This document shows, piece after piece, positions 17,546 through 25,370 of a DNA stretch of 64,000 bases. The position numbers were made by a program, and so were the translations under genes. Where the stretch lies: NCBI RefSeq assembly GCF_009905725.1, contig NZ_JAAAKV010000001.1, positions 1-64,000 on the forward strand, written 5' to 3'. Each line of letters begins with the position of its first letter. Positions within the stretch are counted from its first letter, which is position 1. Source of the DNA: Emticicia sp. CRIBPO. GTDB lineage: Bacteria; Bacteroidota; Bacteroidia; Cytophagales; Spirosomataceae. Under the pieces are notes generated by a model. It did not search any database, was not told the origin of the DNA, and saw nothing but the letters and a program-made list of their open reading frames with translations.

Positions 17546-18595
17546 TTAAGCTAAGTATTTTTTAAGAGCATCCAGCAATGCTGAATTCTCCTGTTCTGTT
17601 CCGACAGAAATCCTGAGGCAGTCTTCACACAAAGCCACATTGCTGCGGTCTCTCACAATGATTTTCTGCTCAAGCAGGTAAAGGAATATCTTTTTGGCTT
17701 CTTTAAACTTAACCAGGAGCTGGTTACAGTCTGACGGGAAAATCCTGAGTACATTCGGTAATTCTTTCAGCTGACTTTCCAATATTTCCCTTTGCTGAAC
17801 GATGGTTTTTACATACTCGTTTTTTTGCTCCGACTTATCCAGGGCTTCCAGCAACAATCCCTGTGTAACTATATTGATATTATAAGGGTATTTGATCTTG
17901 TTTAATACCTTGATGAGCGTCGGATGGGCATAAGCCACACCCAGTCTCAGTCCGGCCATTCCCCAGGCTTTGGAGAAGGTCTGAAGCACCACCAGGTTTT
18001 CATAAAGGTTCAGCTCATCTACAAAAGAAGTCGTATCCGCAAAATCAATATAAGCTTCATCTACCACCACCAGTTTATCCGGGAAAGCCTTCAGAATCTG
18101 GACGACGGCATGCTTGCTCAGTAAATTTCCGCTCGGGTTGTTCGGAGAACACACCCAGATGATCTTTGTAGCAGCATTGACCCCGTCAAAAACACTGTCC
18201 AGGTCTATGTGAAAATCTTCGGTCAGCGGAGCTTGCTGTATCCTCACCTGCTGAATATCCGCACATACCTTATACATACCGTAAGTAGGCGGCATGATCA
18301 TGATATGATCTTCTTTGGGCTCACAGACAGCTTTGATCAGTAAGTCAATCGGCTCGTCAGATCCGTTTCCCAGAAAAATGTTTTCCGGTTTTACCCCTTT
18401 CAGCTGGGCCAGCTTGGTTTTTACTTCCCACTGGTAAGGGTCAGGATAACGGTTATATGAACCGTCAAGCACAGATCCGTAAGGGTTTTCATTGGCGTCC
18501 AGGAAAATACCCTCTTTTCCGGTATACTCATCTCTGGCTGAAGAATATGGGGTAAGGCTTTGGATGTGTTTGCGTATTAACTGAGAAAAATCCAT
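17546..18595 (-). CDS. hisC: Histidinol-phosphate aminotransferase
   Basis: PLP-dependent class-I/II aminotransferase of 349 residues that converts imidazole-acetol phosphate and glutamate to histidinol phosphate. Seen: the HisC N-terminus PYSSARDEYTGKEGIFLDANENP, here quoted in part as IFLDANENPYG; GNGSDEPIDLL; the PLP aspartate region WVCSPNNPSGN and VVVDEAYIDF; and the Schiff-base lysine in TFSKAWGMAGLRLG. It is a single gene with its own terminator and no other his gene is in the window. It could take other substrates, but the match to HisC is strong. Confidence 0.92.
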   Translation of the reverse strand: MDFSQLIRKHIQSLTPYSSARDEYTGKEGIFLDANENPYGSVLDGSYNRYPDPYQWEVKTKLAQLKGVKPENIFLGNGSDEPIDLLIKAVCEPKEDHIMIMPPTYGMYKVCADIQQVRIQQAPLTEDFHIDLDSVFDGVNAATKIIWVCSPNNPSGNLLSKHAVVQILKAFPDKLVVVDEAYIDFADTTSFVDELNLYENLVVLQTFSKAWGMAGLRLGVAYAHPTLIKVLNKIKYPYNINIVTQGLLLEALDKSEQKNEYVKTIVQQREILESQLKELPNVLRIFPSDCNQLLVKFKEAKKIFLYLLEQKIIVRDRSNVALCEDCLRISVGTEQENSALLDALKKYLA

Positions 18596-18797
18596 GTTGT
18601 ACTCGGTATTGCTAATTAGATGTCTTTAAAAAGTCCACAAATTTCGAAAATAAAAATGTCTTTTCGAAGGAAGATCAGGTCTTATTGCTCGATGATCAAT
18701 AATCACAGAATAGTATAAATAAATCTTTGAATAAGAATAATATATTCGCTTTGCTGATGATTATACGATCTATTCCGTAATTACTTCGATAAAACCG

Positions 18798-18819
18798 GAA
18801 ATGAGCACGCTCTCATTTC
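18798..18819 (-). terminator. Hairpin after the dehydrogenase gene
   Basis: Perfect 8-bp arms GAAATGAG and CTCATTTC starting a few bases after the stop codon. On the minus strand it is followed by CGG and TTTT, a weak T-run. Confidence 0.5.
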
Positions 18820-18821
18820 TT

Positions 18822-19757
18822 TCAGTTCAATCCCAGAAAACGCTGAATTTTATCTTTCAGCACGGTATTGATCTTTTTGTATGATTCATGGGTCCAGCCT
18901 GCTACATGCGGGGTCAGGATCACATTTTTGGCCTGGACCAGGTACTCAAAATTGACCTCCTGTTCCGGTGTGAGCTTCTTCAGTTTTTCGTTTTCAAGCA
19001 CATCCAGACAGGCTCCTTTAACCTTTCCTGTTTTCAGGGCTTTGATCAGGTCTTTCAGCACGACAATTTCGCCACGGGCAATATTGCAGAAGTAGATGTC
19101 TTTTTTGAAATGGGATAAAAACTGCTCGTCGACCATATTCTGGGATTCTTTTGTCAGAGGAATATGCAGACTCAGTATATCCGCCTCCCTGAAGATCTGG
19201 TCCATGGAGCTTTCATGGATAAAGTGGTTGCCGAAGCCGTAGCGGTATTTGTCATAAGCGAGGATTTTACAACCGAAAGCCACAAGGCGGTCTGCAGTAG
19301 CTTGTCCGTTGTTACCGAATCCGATGATTCCCACCGTTTTTCCAAAAAGTTCTTCTCCACGGTTAGCCTCTCTCAGCCAGATTTTATTCCTGACTTCCAC
19401 ATCAGCTGTATTGATCTTATTGAAAAGTGTCAGCAACATACCGATGAGGTGTTCGGCTACAGCAATACGGTTGGCCTCATTGGCTGCAAAAACTTCGATA
19501 CCACGCTTTTTACACCCGTCGAGGTCAATAAGATCAAGCCCTGCTCCTGCTCTTCCGATAAATTTCAGTTTTTTGGCCCGCTGTAGAAAGTCTTCATCAA
19601 TAAAAAACTTACTTCTGATAATCAGCCCGTCATAGTCTTCCACCTTGTTCAGAACCTCTTCCAATAAAATATTAGGAAAATAATCCACACTAAGTCCCAG
19701 TTCCTTAGGCATTTGCACAATGGACTCGTGCATTTCATCAACAATCAAAACTCTCAT
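18822..19757 (-). CDS. D-isomer-specific 2-hydroxyacid dehydrogenase (SerA-like)
   Basis: NAD-dependent dehydrogenase of 311 residues, related to 3-phosphoglycerate dehydrogenase. Motifs: KFIGRAGAGLDLIDL (substrate loop with arginine), the dinucleotide fold GKTVGIIGFGNNGQ, the catalytic arginine in CNIARGEIV, and the catalytic histidine in ILTPHVAGWTHES. It lacks the C-terminal ACT regulatory domain of long SerA. Serine biosynthesis is the simplest role. Because pdxA is divergently transcribed from 49 bp away, an alternative is erythronate-4-phosphate oxidation in vitamin B6 synthesis. The spacing suggests shared regulation with pdxA. Confidence 0.82.
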   Translation of the reverse strand: MRVLIVDEMHESIVQMPKELGLSVDYFPNILLEEVLNKVEDYDGLIIRSKFFIDEDFLQRAKKLKFIGRAGAGLDLIDLDGCKKRGIEVFAANEANRIAVAEHLIGMLLTLFNKINTADVEVRNKIWLREANRGEELFGKTVGIIGFGNNGQATADRLVAFGCKILAYDKYRYGFGNHFIHESSMDQIFREADILSLHIPLTKESQNMVDEQFLSHFKKDIYFCNIARGEIVVLKDLIKALKTGKVKGACLDVLENEKLKKLTPEQEVNFEYLVQAKNVILTPHVAGWTHESYKKINTVLKDKIQRFLGLN

Positions 19758-19772
19758 TTAACAATATTTTCT

Positions 19773-19780
19773 TAAATTTG
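19773..19780 (+). promoter_or_regulatory. Putative -7 element (TAAATTTG) for pdxA
   Basis: Matches TAnnTTTG and ends 25 bases before the pdxA ATG, in the 48-bp divergent spacer. Confidence 0.5.
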
Positions 19781-19805
19781 AACAAAAATACGATTATTAG
19801 CTCTT

Positions 19806-20885
19806 ATGGAAAACGAATATTTACCAAATATAGGTATTAGTATAGGTGACATCAACGGAATCGGACCCGAGGTTATATTAAAAGCATTGCACACCGGAAG
19901 GATAAACAAGATCTGTAACCCGATTATTTACGGTTCCGGCAAGCACCTCAGTAAATACAAACACCTGGTAGATATGCGTGACTGGCAATACGTCAACATC
20001 CCGCACGCCAAACAGGCCAATTCAAAACAAGTCAGCCTGATCAACTGCCTTAAAGGCGAGTTTTTCGAGCTGAACCCGGGAAAAATAGACCCGAAAGCTG
20101 GTCAGCTGGCCTTTGAATCCCTTAAAAGGGCTGCAGAAGACCTTAAAAAAGGTGAAATCGATGCTTTGGTAACGGCCCCTCTGTCAAAAGACAATACTCA
20201 AGGCCCTGAATTTAACTTCCCGGGTCATACAGAATACCTCGCCCACGTGTTTGAGAAAAAAGACGTGCTGATGTTTATGGTCAGCGAACAGCTCAAAATG
20301 GGTGTCGTCACCGGCCACATTCCGCTGGAAGAAGTCAAAAGGAAACTGAGCAAGGAAGGCATCATCAGAAAGACCATGATGATCATTGATTCGCTTAAAA
20401 ACGACTTCTGGATACAAAAACCAAAGGTAGCCATCCTTGGCCTTAATCCTCACGCCGGTGAAAACGGCCTGTTGGGCAAGGAAGAAAACGAGATCATCAA
20501 TCCGGCCATCAATGAGATGAAGAAGAAGGGTAACCTGGTTTTCGGACCGTTCCCTACCGATGGTTTCTTTGCCACCAACCAGTGGAAACAATATGATGCA
20601 GTCCTGGCCATGTATCATGACCAGGGACTTACACCTTTTAAAATGCTGGCTTTTGAGACAGGCGTTAACTTCACAGTCGGGCTACCGGGTGTACGTACTT
20701 CACCTGATCACGGCACTGCTTTTGACATTGCCGGAAAGAACATTGCTGACCCTACTTCTATGTTACATGCCATTTACACGGCCATAGATATCGCAAAGAC
20801 CCGCAAAGAAAGTATTGAGCTTGACAAGAGGTCTCTGAAACATCAGAAAATAGATATTGACAGCCTTAAAAAGGAAAAGAATTAA
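19806..20885 (+). CDS. pdxA: 4-hydroxythreonine-4-phosphate dehydrogenase
   Basis: NAD-dependent enzyme of pyridoxal-5'-phosphate synthesis (DXP-dependent branch), 359 residues, dimeric and metal-dependent. Seen: GISIGDINGIGPEVILKAL at the N-terminus, the metal-binding histidines in FPGHTEYLAH, AMYHDQGLTPFK and TSPDHGTAFDIAG. Length and motifs are normal. Its stop overlaps, tail to tail, the stop of the recombinase gene by 4 bp. It is divergent from the SerA-like dehydrogenase. Confidence 0.94.
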   Translation: MENEYLPNIGISIGDINGIGPEVILKALHTGRINKICNPIIYGSGKHLSKYKHLVDMRDWQYVNIPHAKQANSKQVSLINCLKGEFFELNPGKIDPKAGQLAFESLKRAAEDLKKGEIDALVTAPLSKDNTQGPEFNFPGHTEYLAHVFEKKDVLMFMVSEQLKMGVVTGHIPLEEVKRKLSKEGIIRKTMMIIDSLKNDFWIQKPKVAILGLNPHAGENGLLGKEENEIINPAINEMKKKGNLVFGPFPTDGFFATNQWKQYDAVLAMYHDQGLTPFKMLAFETGVNFTVGLPGVRTSPDHGTAFDIAGKNIADPTSMLHAIYTAIDIAKTRKESIELDKRSLKHQKIDIDSLKKEKN

Positions 20886-21721
20886 TCCTGTTCGAGGGTT
20901 ATATTTTCCAGCGGGCTTCTCAGCTTCTCCACTTTAATTTTCGTCAGCTGATTATAAAATGAGGTGGTTTGTAAAAACCGGTGTCCGAGTATTTCCTGCA
21001 ACAAGTGAATGTCCAGTCCCATTTCAAGGCTGTGCACGGCAAAACTGTGTCTCAGCGTGTTAATGGTGGCATCTTTCTGAATCCCCGCTTCGTTGAGGGC
21101 TTTCTGGAAAAACAACTGAATATTTCTTGCCGTGTAATTTTTACCGTTGGCACCGGGGAAGAGAATAGTTTCAGGCTTGTATTTTTGAAGGTATTTATCA
21201 ATAAATACGATCAGGTTGGGGGCAAGACGCAAAATCCGTAATTGACGTGTTTCTTCATCGACAATGTTCAGCGTATGATTTTTCATGTCCAGGTCGCTGA
21301 TTTTCATCTGAATCACTTCGCTGATTTTCAGGCCCGAGTTATAGATCAGCATCAGTAAAACCTTATGTTTGAGATTTTTTGTGCTTGAAAACAAGACATT
21401 GATCTCATCCTGGGACAGAATGTCAGGGCTTTTCTCTTTTTTGAGTTCGCCGCTGGCCTTGATAGTAAGTTTTCTGCTGAAAATGACCTCGTAGAAGAGC
21501 TTAATGGCTTTACCAGCCTGGATAACATCGTTTTTATTGCCTTTCTTTTCAGATAATTCGACTAAATAGTTGGCAATTAACTCATCTGTTATTTTACTTT
21601 GTGGTAAATCGCGAAAATGATTGTAGAAAACGAAAATTGCATTTCGATACGCAGAAATTGTCATGGTATTATACTTACCCTTTTTAAGAATTTCAGTAAA
21701 GCGTTCGATCAGGTGAGTCAC
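20882..21721 (-). CDS. Tyrosine recombinase-like protein with altered catalytic core, GTG start
   Basis: Protein of 279 residues with an N-terminal SAM-like core-binding domain (about 1-85) and a C-terminal phage-integrase domain (about 100-270) of XerC/D type. The second half of the active site is normal: R224 in NTLRHSFAVH, H247 in LGHRFLQTT and tyrosine Y256. The first arginine is K132 (SGLKISEV instead of GLRxSE) and the His of HxLR is N221. The start is GTG at 21721; the next ATG is at residue 20, which would cut the core-binding domain. No inverted repeats, att-like duplications or mobile genes flank it, so it is probably a resident gene. Confidence 0.82.
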   Translation of the reverse strand: MTHLIERFTEILKKGKYNTMTISAYRNAIFVFYNHFRDLPQSKITDELIANYLVELSEKKGNKNDVIQAGKAIKLFYEVIFSRKLTIKASGELKKEKSPDILSQDEINVLFSSTKNLKHKVLLMLIYNSGLKISEVIQMKISDLDMKNHTLNIVDEETRQLRILRLAPNLIVFIDKYLQKYKPETILFPGANGKNYTARNIQLFFQKALNEAGIQKDATINTLRHSFAVHSLEMGLDIHLLQEILGHRFLQTTSFYNQLTKIKVEKLRSPLENITLEQD

Positions 21722-21809
21722 TCTTTTGGTAGTTTATAGTTAGTTTATCTATTAATAGGAATTCAAAAATATCAATTTTTCCTCAAAAATTAAGCATAAA
21801 AAGCCATTC

Positions 21810-23207
21810 ATGTTAATTTTTTTTATAATCCTGTATCTTGCCGTTACCATATTGATCGGGTGGTATGCATCGCGTTTTGTTAAAAATTCACAGGATTTTG
21901 TCCTTGCAGGAAGGAAAATGCCCACTTTTGTGGTGGCTTCTGGCTTATTTGCCACATGGTTCGGTTCAGAAACGGTCATGGGGGCCTCTTCTGAATTTTT
22001 AGAACACGGTGTGCTCGGCATCATAGAAGACCCGTTCGGGGCCGCTTTATGCCTCTTGCTGATCGGCTTGTTTTTTGCCAGACCGCTGTACAAACTCAAC
22101 ATTTATACGTTCAGTGATTATTTCGGGCAGCGGTTTGATAAACGCGTAGAGCTGGTTTCTGCCATGTTTCTGATCCCTTCCTACTTCAGCTGGATTGCCG
22201 CCCAGCTGGTGGCCCTGGCCATCATTCTTCAGGCCATTGCGGGCATCTCGTTCTTCTGGGGCATCATAATCTGTGCCCTAGTCGTACTTTTTTATACTTA
22301 TGTGGGTGGTATGTGGTCTATATCCATTACCGATACCCTCCAGACCTTCATGATCATCGTCGGGATGAGTGTGCTGGCGGTTGATCTTTACATCAATGCC
22401 GGCGGGTGGTCAACCATAGAACAGAAAGTGCCTGATGATTTCTTCAGGTTTGTTCCCAAACAGAACACCGGCCGGGAATGGTTGGCTTATTTTGCGGCCT
22501 GGATCACCATAGGCCTGGGGTCTATTCCACAGCAGGATGTATTTCAGAGGGTTTTGTCTGCCAAGTCTGAAAGGGTGGCTGTGAGGGGTTCTATCATCTC
22601 CTCTTTTATGTATCTTTCTGTAGCCATGCTGCCGCTTATTATTGTTTTATGTGGCTCAATCCTGTATCCTTCGGTTAAGGCTCACAACAACCAGATGTCC
22701 ATTCCCAACCTTGTCCTGATGCATACCGGCATCTGGATGCAGATCTTGTTTTTCGGGGCTCTTTTATCGGCTATTTTGAGTACCTGCAGTGCGGCTATCT
22801 TAGCTCCTGCTACCGTAGCAGCAGAAAATATTATTCGTCCCTTATATGGCGATAAGATAAAAGACGAAACATTGTTGAAGATCATGCGTTATTCTACCGT
22901 GGCAGTGACGCTTGTGGCCGTAGCCCTGTCTTTTAACAAGTCGGATATCTACGAGCTCGTAGGTGAAGCATCGTCTCTGAGCCTGGTAGCCTTGTTTGTT
23001 CCCTTGTTTTCGGGCATCTACTGGAAAAGAAGCAACTCAATCGGGGCTGTTTTGTCCATGGTGCTCGGCACTTCGGTGTGGGTTGCCTGTTTATGGATAG
23101 AAACCGCCATTTCCCCGATGCTTTGGGGCTTTTTTGCCAGCATATCAGGGATGCTTTTCGGAACATTTATCTTTAAAGCAGATGTCAAAAAAATACCTGT
23201 CGGTTGA
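21810..23207 (+). CDS. Sodium:solute symporter family transporter
   Basis: SSS-family inner-membrane protein of 465 residues with about 13 hydrophobic spans. Family marks are the N-terminal span followed by SQDFVLAGRKMP, then GLFATWFGSETVMG (Na+-site region) and TLQTFMIIVGMS. SGIYWKRSN near the end is also usual. The substrate (sugar, amino acid, proline-type or carboxylate) cannot be assigned from sequence. The 3' end overlaps the start of the DUF1801 gene by 26 bp. Confidence 0.88.
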   Translation: MLIFFIILYLAVTILIGWYASRFVKNSQDFVLAGRKMPTFVVASGLFATWFGSETVMGASSEFLEHGVLGIIEDPFGAALCLLLIGLFFARPLYKLNIYTFSDYFGQRFDKRVELVSAMFLIPSYFSWIAAQLVALAIILQAIAGISFFWGIIICALVVLFYTYVGGMWSISITDTLQTFMIIVGMSVLAVDLYINAGGWSTIEQKVPDDFFRFVPKQNTGREWLAYFAAWITIGLGSIPQQDVFQRVLSAKSERVAVRGSIISSFMYLSVAMLPLIIVLCGSILYPSVKAHNNQMSIPNLVLMHTGIWMQILFFGALLSAILSTCSAAILAPATVAAENIIRPLYGDKIKDETLLKIMRYSTVAVTLVAVALSFNKSDIYELVGEASSLSLVALFVPLFSGIYWKRSNSIGAVLSMVLGTSVWVACLWIETAISPMLWGFFASISGMLFGTFIFKADVKKIPVG

Positions 23208-23601
23208 GGAGTTCATCATTTCCCAATCCCGTGAATACATCGGATTGCTCAAAGCCATCGACAAGGTGGTGGCTGTGGCACATACTGAGATGAAGTCTCG
23301 GATTTCATTCAATACGCCCTTTTACTATTGTTTCGACCTTCTGGCCTATTTTGGTAAGATCGATAAAAAAGGGGTTGATTTTGCGTTTGCTAAAGGCATT
23401 CTGATTGAAGATGAGTCCGGAATACTGGAATCAAAGGGTAGAAAGCTGGTTAAAAGCATCACTTTTGAGGATTTGAATGATTTTATGGCTAAAGAAGAGC
23501 TGTTCCTGGAAATACTGCAGAAAGCCATCATGATCAACGAAAATGCAGACAGCCCGTCATTCAGGGAAATGATATTCAAACCCCGCAGTAAAGCAGATTA
23601 A
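23182..23601 (+). CDS. DUF1801 domain protein
   Basis: Small cytoplasmic protein of 139 residues. The central part, RISFNTPFYYCFDLLAYFG followed by GVDFAFAKG, matches the YdhG/DUF1801 fold of unknown function; related proteins have been linked to iron handling, but that is weak. The start at 23182 (MSKKYLSVEE) is preferred over an in-frame ATG at 23134, which would add 16 residues lying wholly inside the symporter gene. It ends 4 bp into the convergent flavoprotein gene. Confidence 0.75.
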   Translation: MSKKYLSVEEFIISQSREYIGLLKAIDKVVAVAHTEMKSRISFNTPFYYCFDLLAYFGKIDKKGVDFAFAKGILIEDESGILESKGRKLVKSITFEDLNDFMAKEELFLEILQKAIMINENADSPSFREMIFKPRSKAD

Positions 23602-24815
23602 ACAACCGATTGGGCAATGTGCCAGCCACCGGTCCACGCTGCCTGGAAATTAAAACCGCCCGTTACCGCATCTATGTTCAGAACTTCCCCGGCAAAGTAC
23701 AGTCCAGTGTGCTTTTTGGACGCAAATGACTTATTATCAACCTGTTCAAGGTCAATGCCCCCTGCAGTAACGAATTCTTCCTTGAAAGTGCTTTTACCAT
23801 TGACTTCAAATTCCATTTCAGTCAAAAGACCCGCCAGAACAGCTATGTGCTTCTTTCCGGTTTCTGCAAATTTCTGAAATTCCTTGATCTCAGCCTGGTC
23901 ACAGATAAATTTCCAAAACCGTTGCGTGAGCTCAAAGGGCGGATGGGCATTGACGTTTTTCTTCGGAAAGCTATTGATCATCGCCCTCAGTTCTTCCATG
24001 ACCTTGTCTTTTGAGATTTTACCCAGCCAGTTGACCTTGATTTTGAATTTATAATCCCGTTGGTTCAGTTCAATAGCGGCTTTGGCTGATAATTTAAGTA
24101 TGGCAGGCCCGGATAAGCCCCAATGGGTGATCAAACCGGGCCCTTCGGACTGCAACGTTGAATCCTGAAGCTGAACAGCCATATGCGGAAAGCTGATGCC
24201 CGGTAAAGCCGTGACAGGATGCTGCGGAATATTGAAAGTAAACAAAGAAGGCACCGGCGGAACGATGTCCAGGTTTAATTCAGCCAGGCTATCCCAGATT
24301 CTCTTGTCACTACCTGAGGTAATTGCCAGATTTCGGGCGAATAAACTCTCATTGTCTTGCATATCGAGTCTCCAAAGGTCATTTTGCTGACTGAATTTCT
24401 CAACCCTCTTCTGGGTGATCACTTCAATTTTGAGTCTTTTGACTTCTGCAATAAAACAATCGATGATGGTTTGGGAAGAGTCGGTGTCAGGAAACATCCT
24501 GCCGTCCTGTTCAGTCTTGATTTTTACGCCACGCTCGCGGAACCAGCTTATCGTGTGCCTAGGATTGAAGTTTTGAAAGGGTTCCTGTAAAAAAAAATTA
24601 CCGCGAGGGTAATTTTCAAGTAGTTTTTTGACCTCAAAACAGGAGTGGGTGACATTACATCGCCCACCTCCTGATACTTTAACTTTTTGTAAAACCTCCC
24701 TGTTTTTTTCTATGATGGCTATTTTGAACCCCGGATTTTTAACCGCTGTGTTGATTGCTGTAAAAAAGCCCGCAGCCCCGCCTCCTATAATTAACAGATC
24801 GAATTTTTTATTCAT
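23598..24815 (-). CDS. BaiN/HI0933-family FAD-dependent oxidoreductase
   Basis: Flavoprotein of 405 residues. The N-terminal FAD-binding motif is LIIGGGAAGFFTAINTA, followed by the family signature KVSGGGRCNVTHSC and the C-terminal FAD segment TGLYFAGEVLNIDAVTGG. The family is called NAD(P)/FAD-dependent oxidoreductase; physiological substrates of most members are unknown, although one gut relative (BaiN) was proposed to act on bile acids. Its start overlaps the end of the lipoprotein gene upstream by 8 bp. Confidence 0.88.
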   Translation of the reverse strand: MNKKFDLLIIGGGAAGFFTAINTAVKNPGFKIAIIEKNREVLQKVKVSGGGRCNVTHSCFEVKKLLENYPRGNFFLQEPFQNFNPRHTISWFRERGVKIKTEQDGRMFPDTDSSQTIIDCFIAEVKRLKIEVITQKRVEKFSQQNDLWRLDMQDNESLFARNLAITSGSDKRIWDSLAELNLDIVPPVPSLFTFNIPQHPVTALPGISFPHMAVQLQDSTLQSEGPGLITHWGLSGPAILKLSAKAAIELNQRDYKFKIKVNWLGKISKDKVMEELRAMINSFPKKNVNAHPPFELTQRFWKFICDQAEIKEFQKFAETGKKHIAVLAGLLTEMEFEVNGKSTFKEEFVTAGGIDLEQVDNKSFASKKHTGLYFAGEVLNIDAVTGGFNFQAAWTGGWHIAQSVV

Positions 24816-25317
24816 TTTTTACGTATTTCTTAATCATTTCCTCTCTCTTCGCTCTGAGGATTTTGGTCAGACCTTCGATTCCGGCCACATCTTTACCGAA
24901 TTCATAAGTCACTTTATCTTTAATATCACCTTTCTGAAGTACTTCTATCCATTCAGCACCACCGTCTGCACAGTCAGGGCAACCGTATACTTCGTTCAGG
25001 GCAGTAAATTTACTCAGATTAATTTCTTTTTCAATGGCCTGCAGATCAGAAGCTGATAATTTGTCGGTGTATTTGGTCTCGATCGGATCTTTGTGGGCAA
25101 CTCCGGTGCGGCCTACACGCTCTATCACAAGCAGCTCTACGGCACTTCCTTTAATAGTTATCTCTTTATAACACTTTCCTATACAAAAACCGAAACTTTC
25201 ACCCGATTTCAGGGTAATGTCGTTCAAAATGGCAGGGGTGGCCTCATCAGAGCTTGATTCACAATTGCTTAGGAGGATTGTTGAAAATAATGCAAAGAAT
25301 AAAGTGACTTTTTTCAT
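24808..25317 (-). CDS. Uncharacterised lipoprotein with Cys pairs
   Basis: Protein of 169 residues with a lipoprotein signal ending in a lipobox (LLSNC, C19). The mature part has two cysteine pairs, GFCIGKCYKE and YGCPDCADGG, and the second lies in a conserved-looking block (YGCPDCADGGAEWIEV). The pattern suggests disulfides or metal binding in the periplasm. I do not recognise a named function. The 3' end overlaps the flavoprotein gene by 8 bp, so the two are probably one transcript. Confidence 0.75.
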   Translation of the reverse strand: MKKVTLFFALFSTILLSNCESSSDEATPAILNDITLKSGESFGFCIGKCYKEITIKGSAVELLVIERVGRTGVAHKDPIETKYTDKLSASDLQAIEKEINLSKFTALNEVYGCPDCADGGAEWIEVLQKGDIKDKVTYEFGKDVAGIEGLTKILRAKREEMIKKYVKNE

Positions 25318-25370
25318 ATTTATTTTGATTTTTGCATATAGGATTCAAATTAAATTCAAAAAGTTGGAAT

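Noticed and set aside
20882-21809. Insertion sequence or integrated element around the recombinase
   Set aside because: No terminal inverted repeats, target duplication, tRNA target or cargo genes; neighbours are housekeeping genes.
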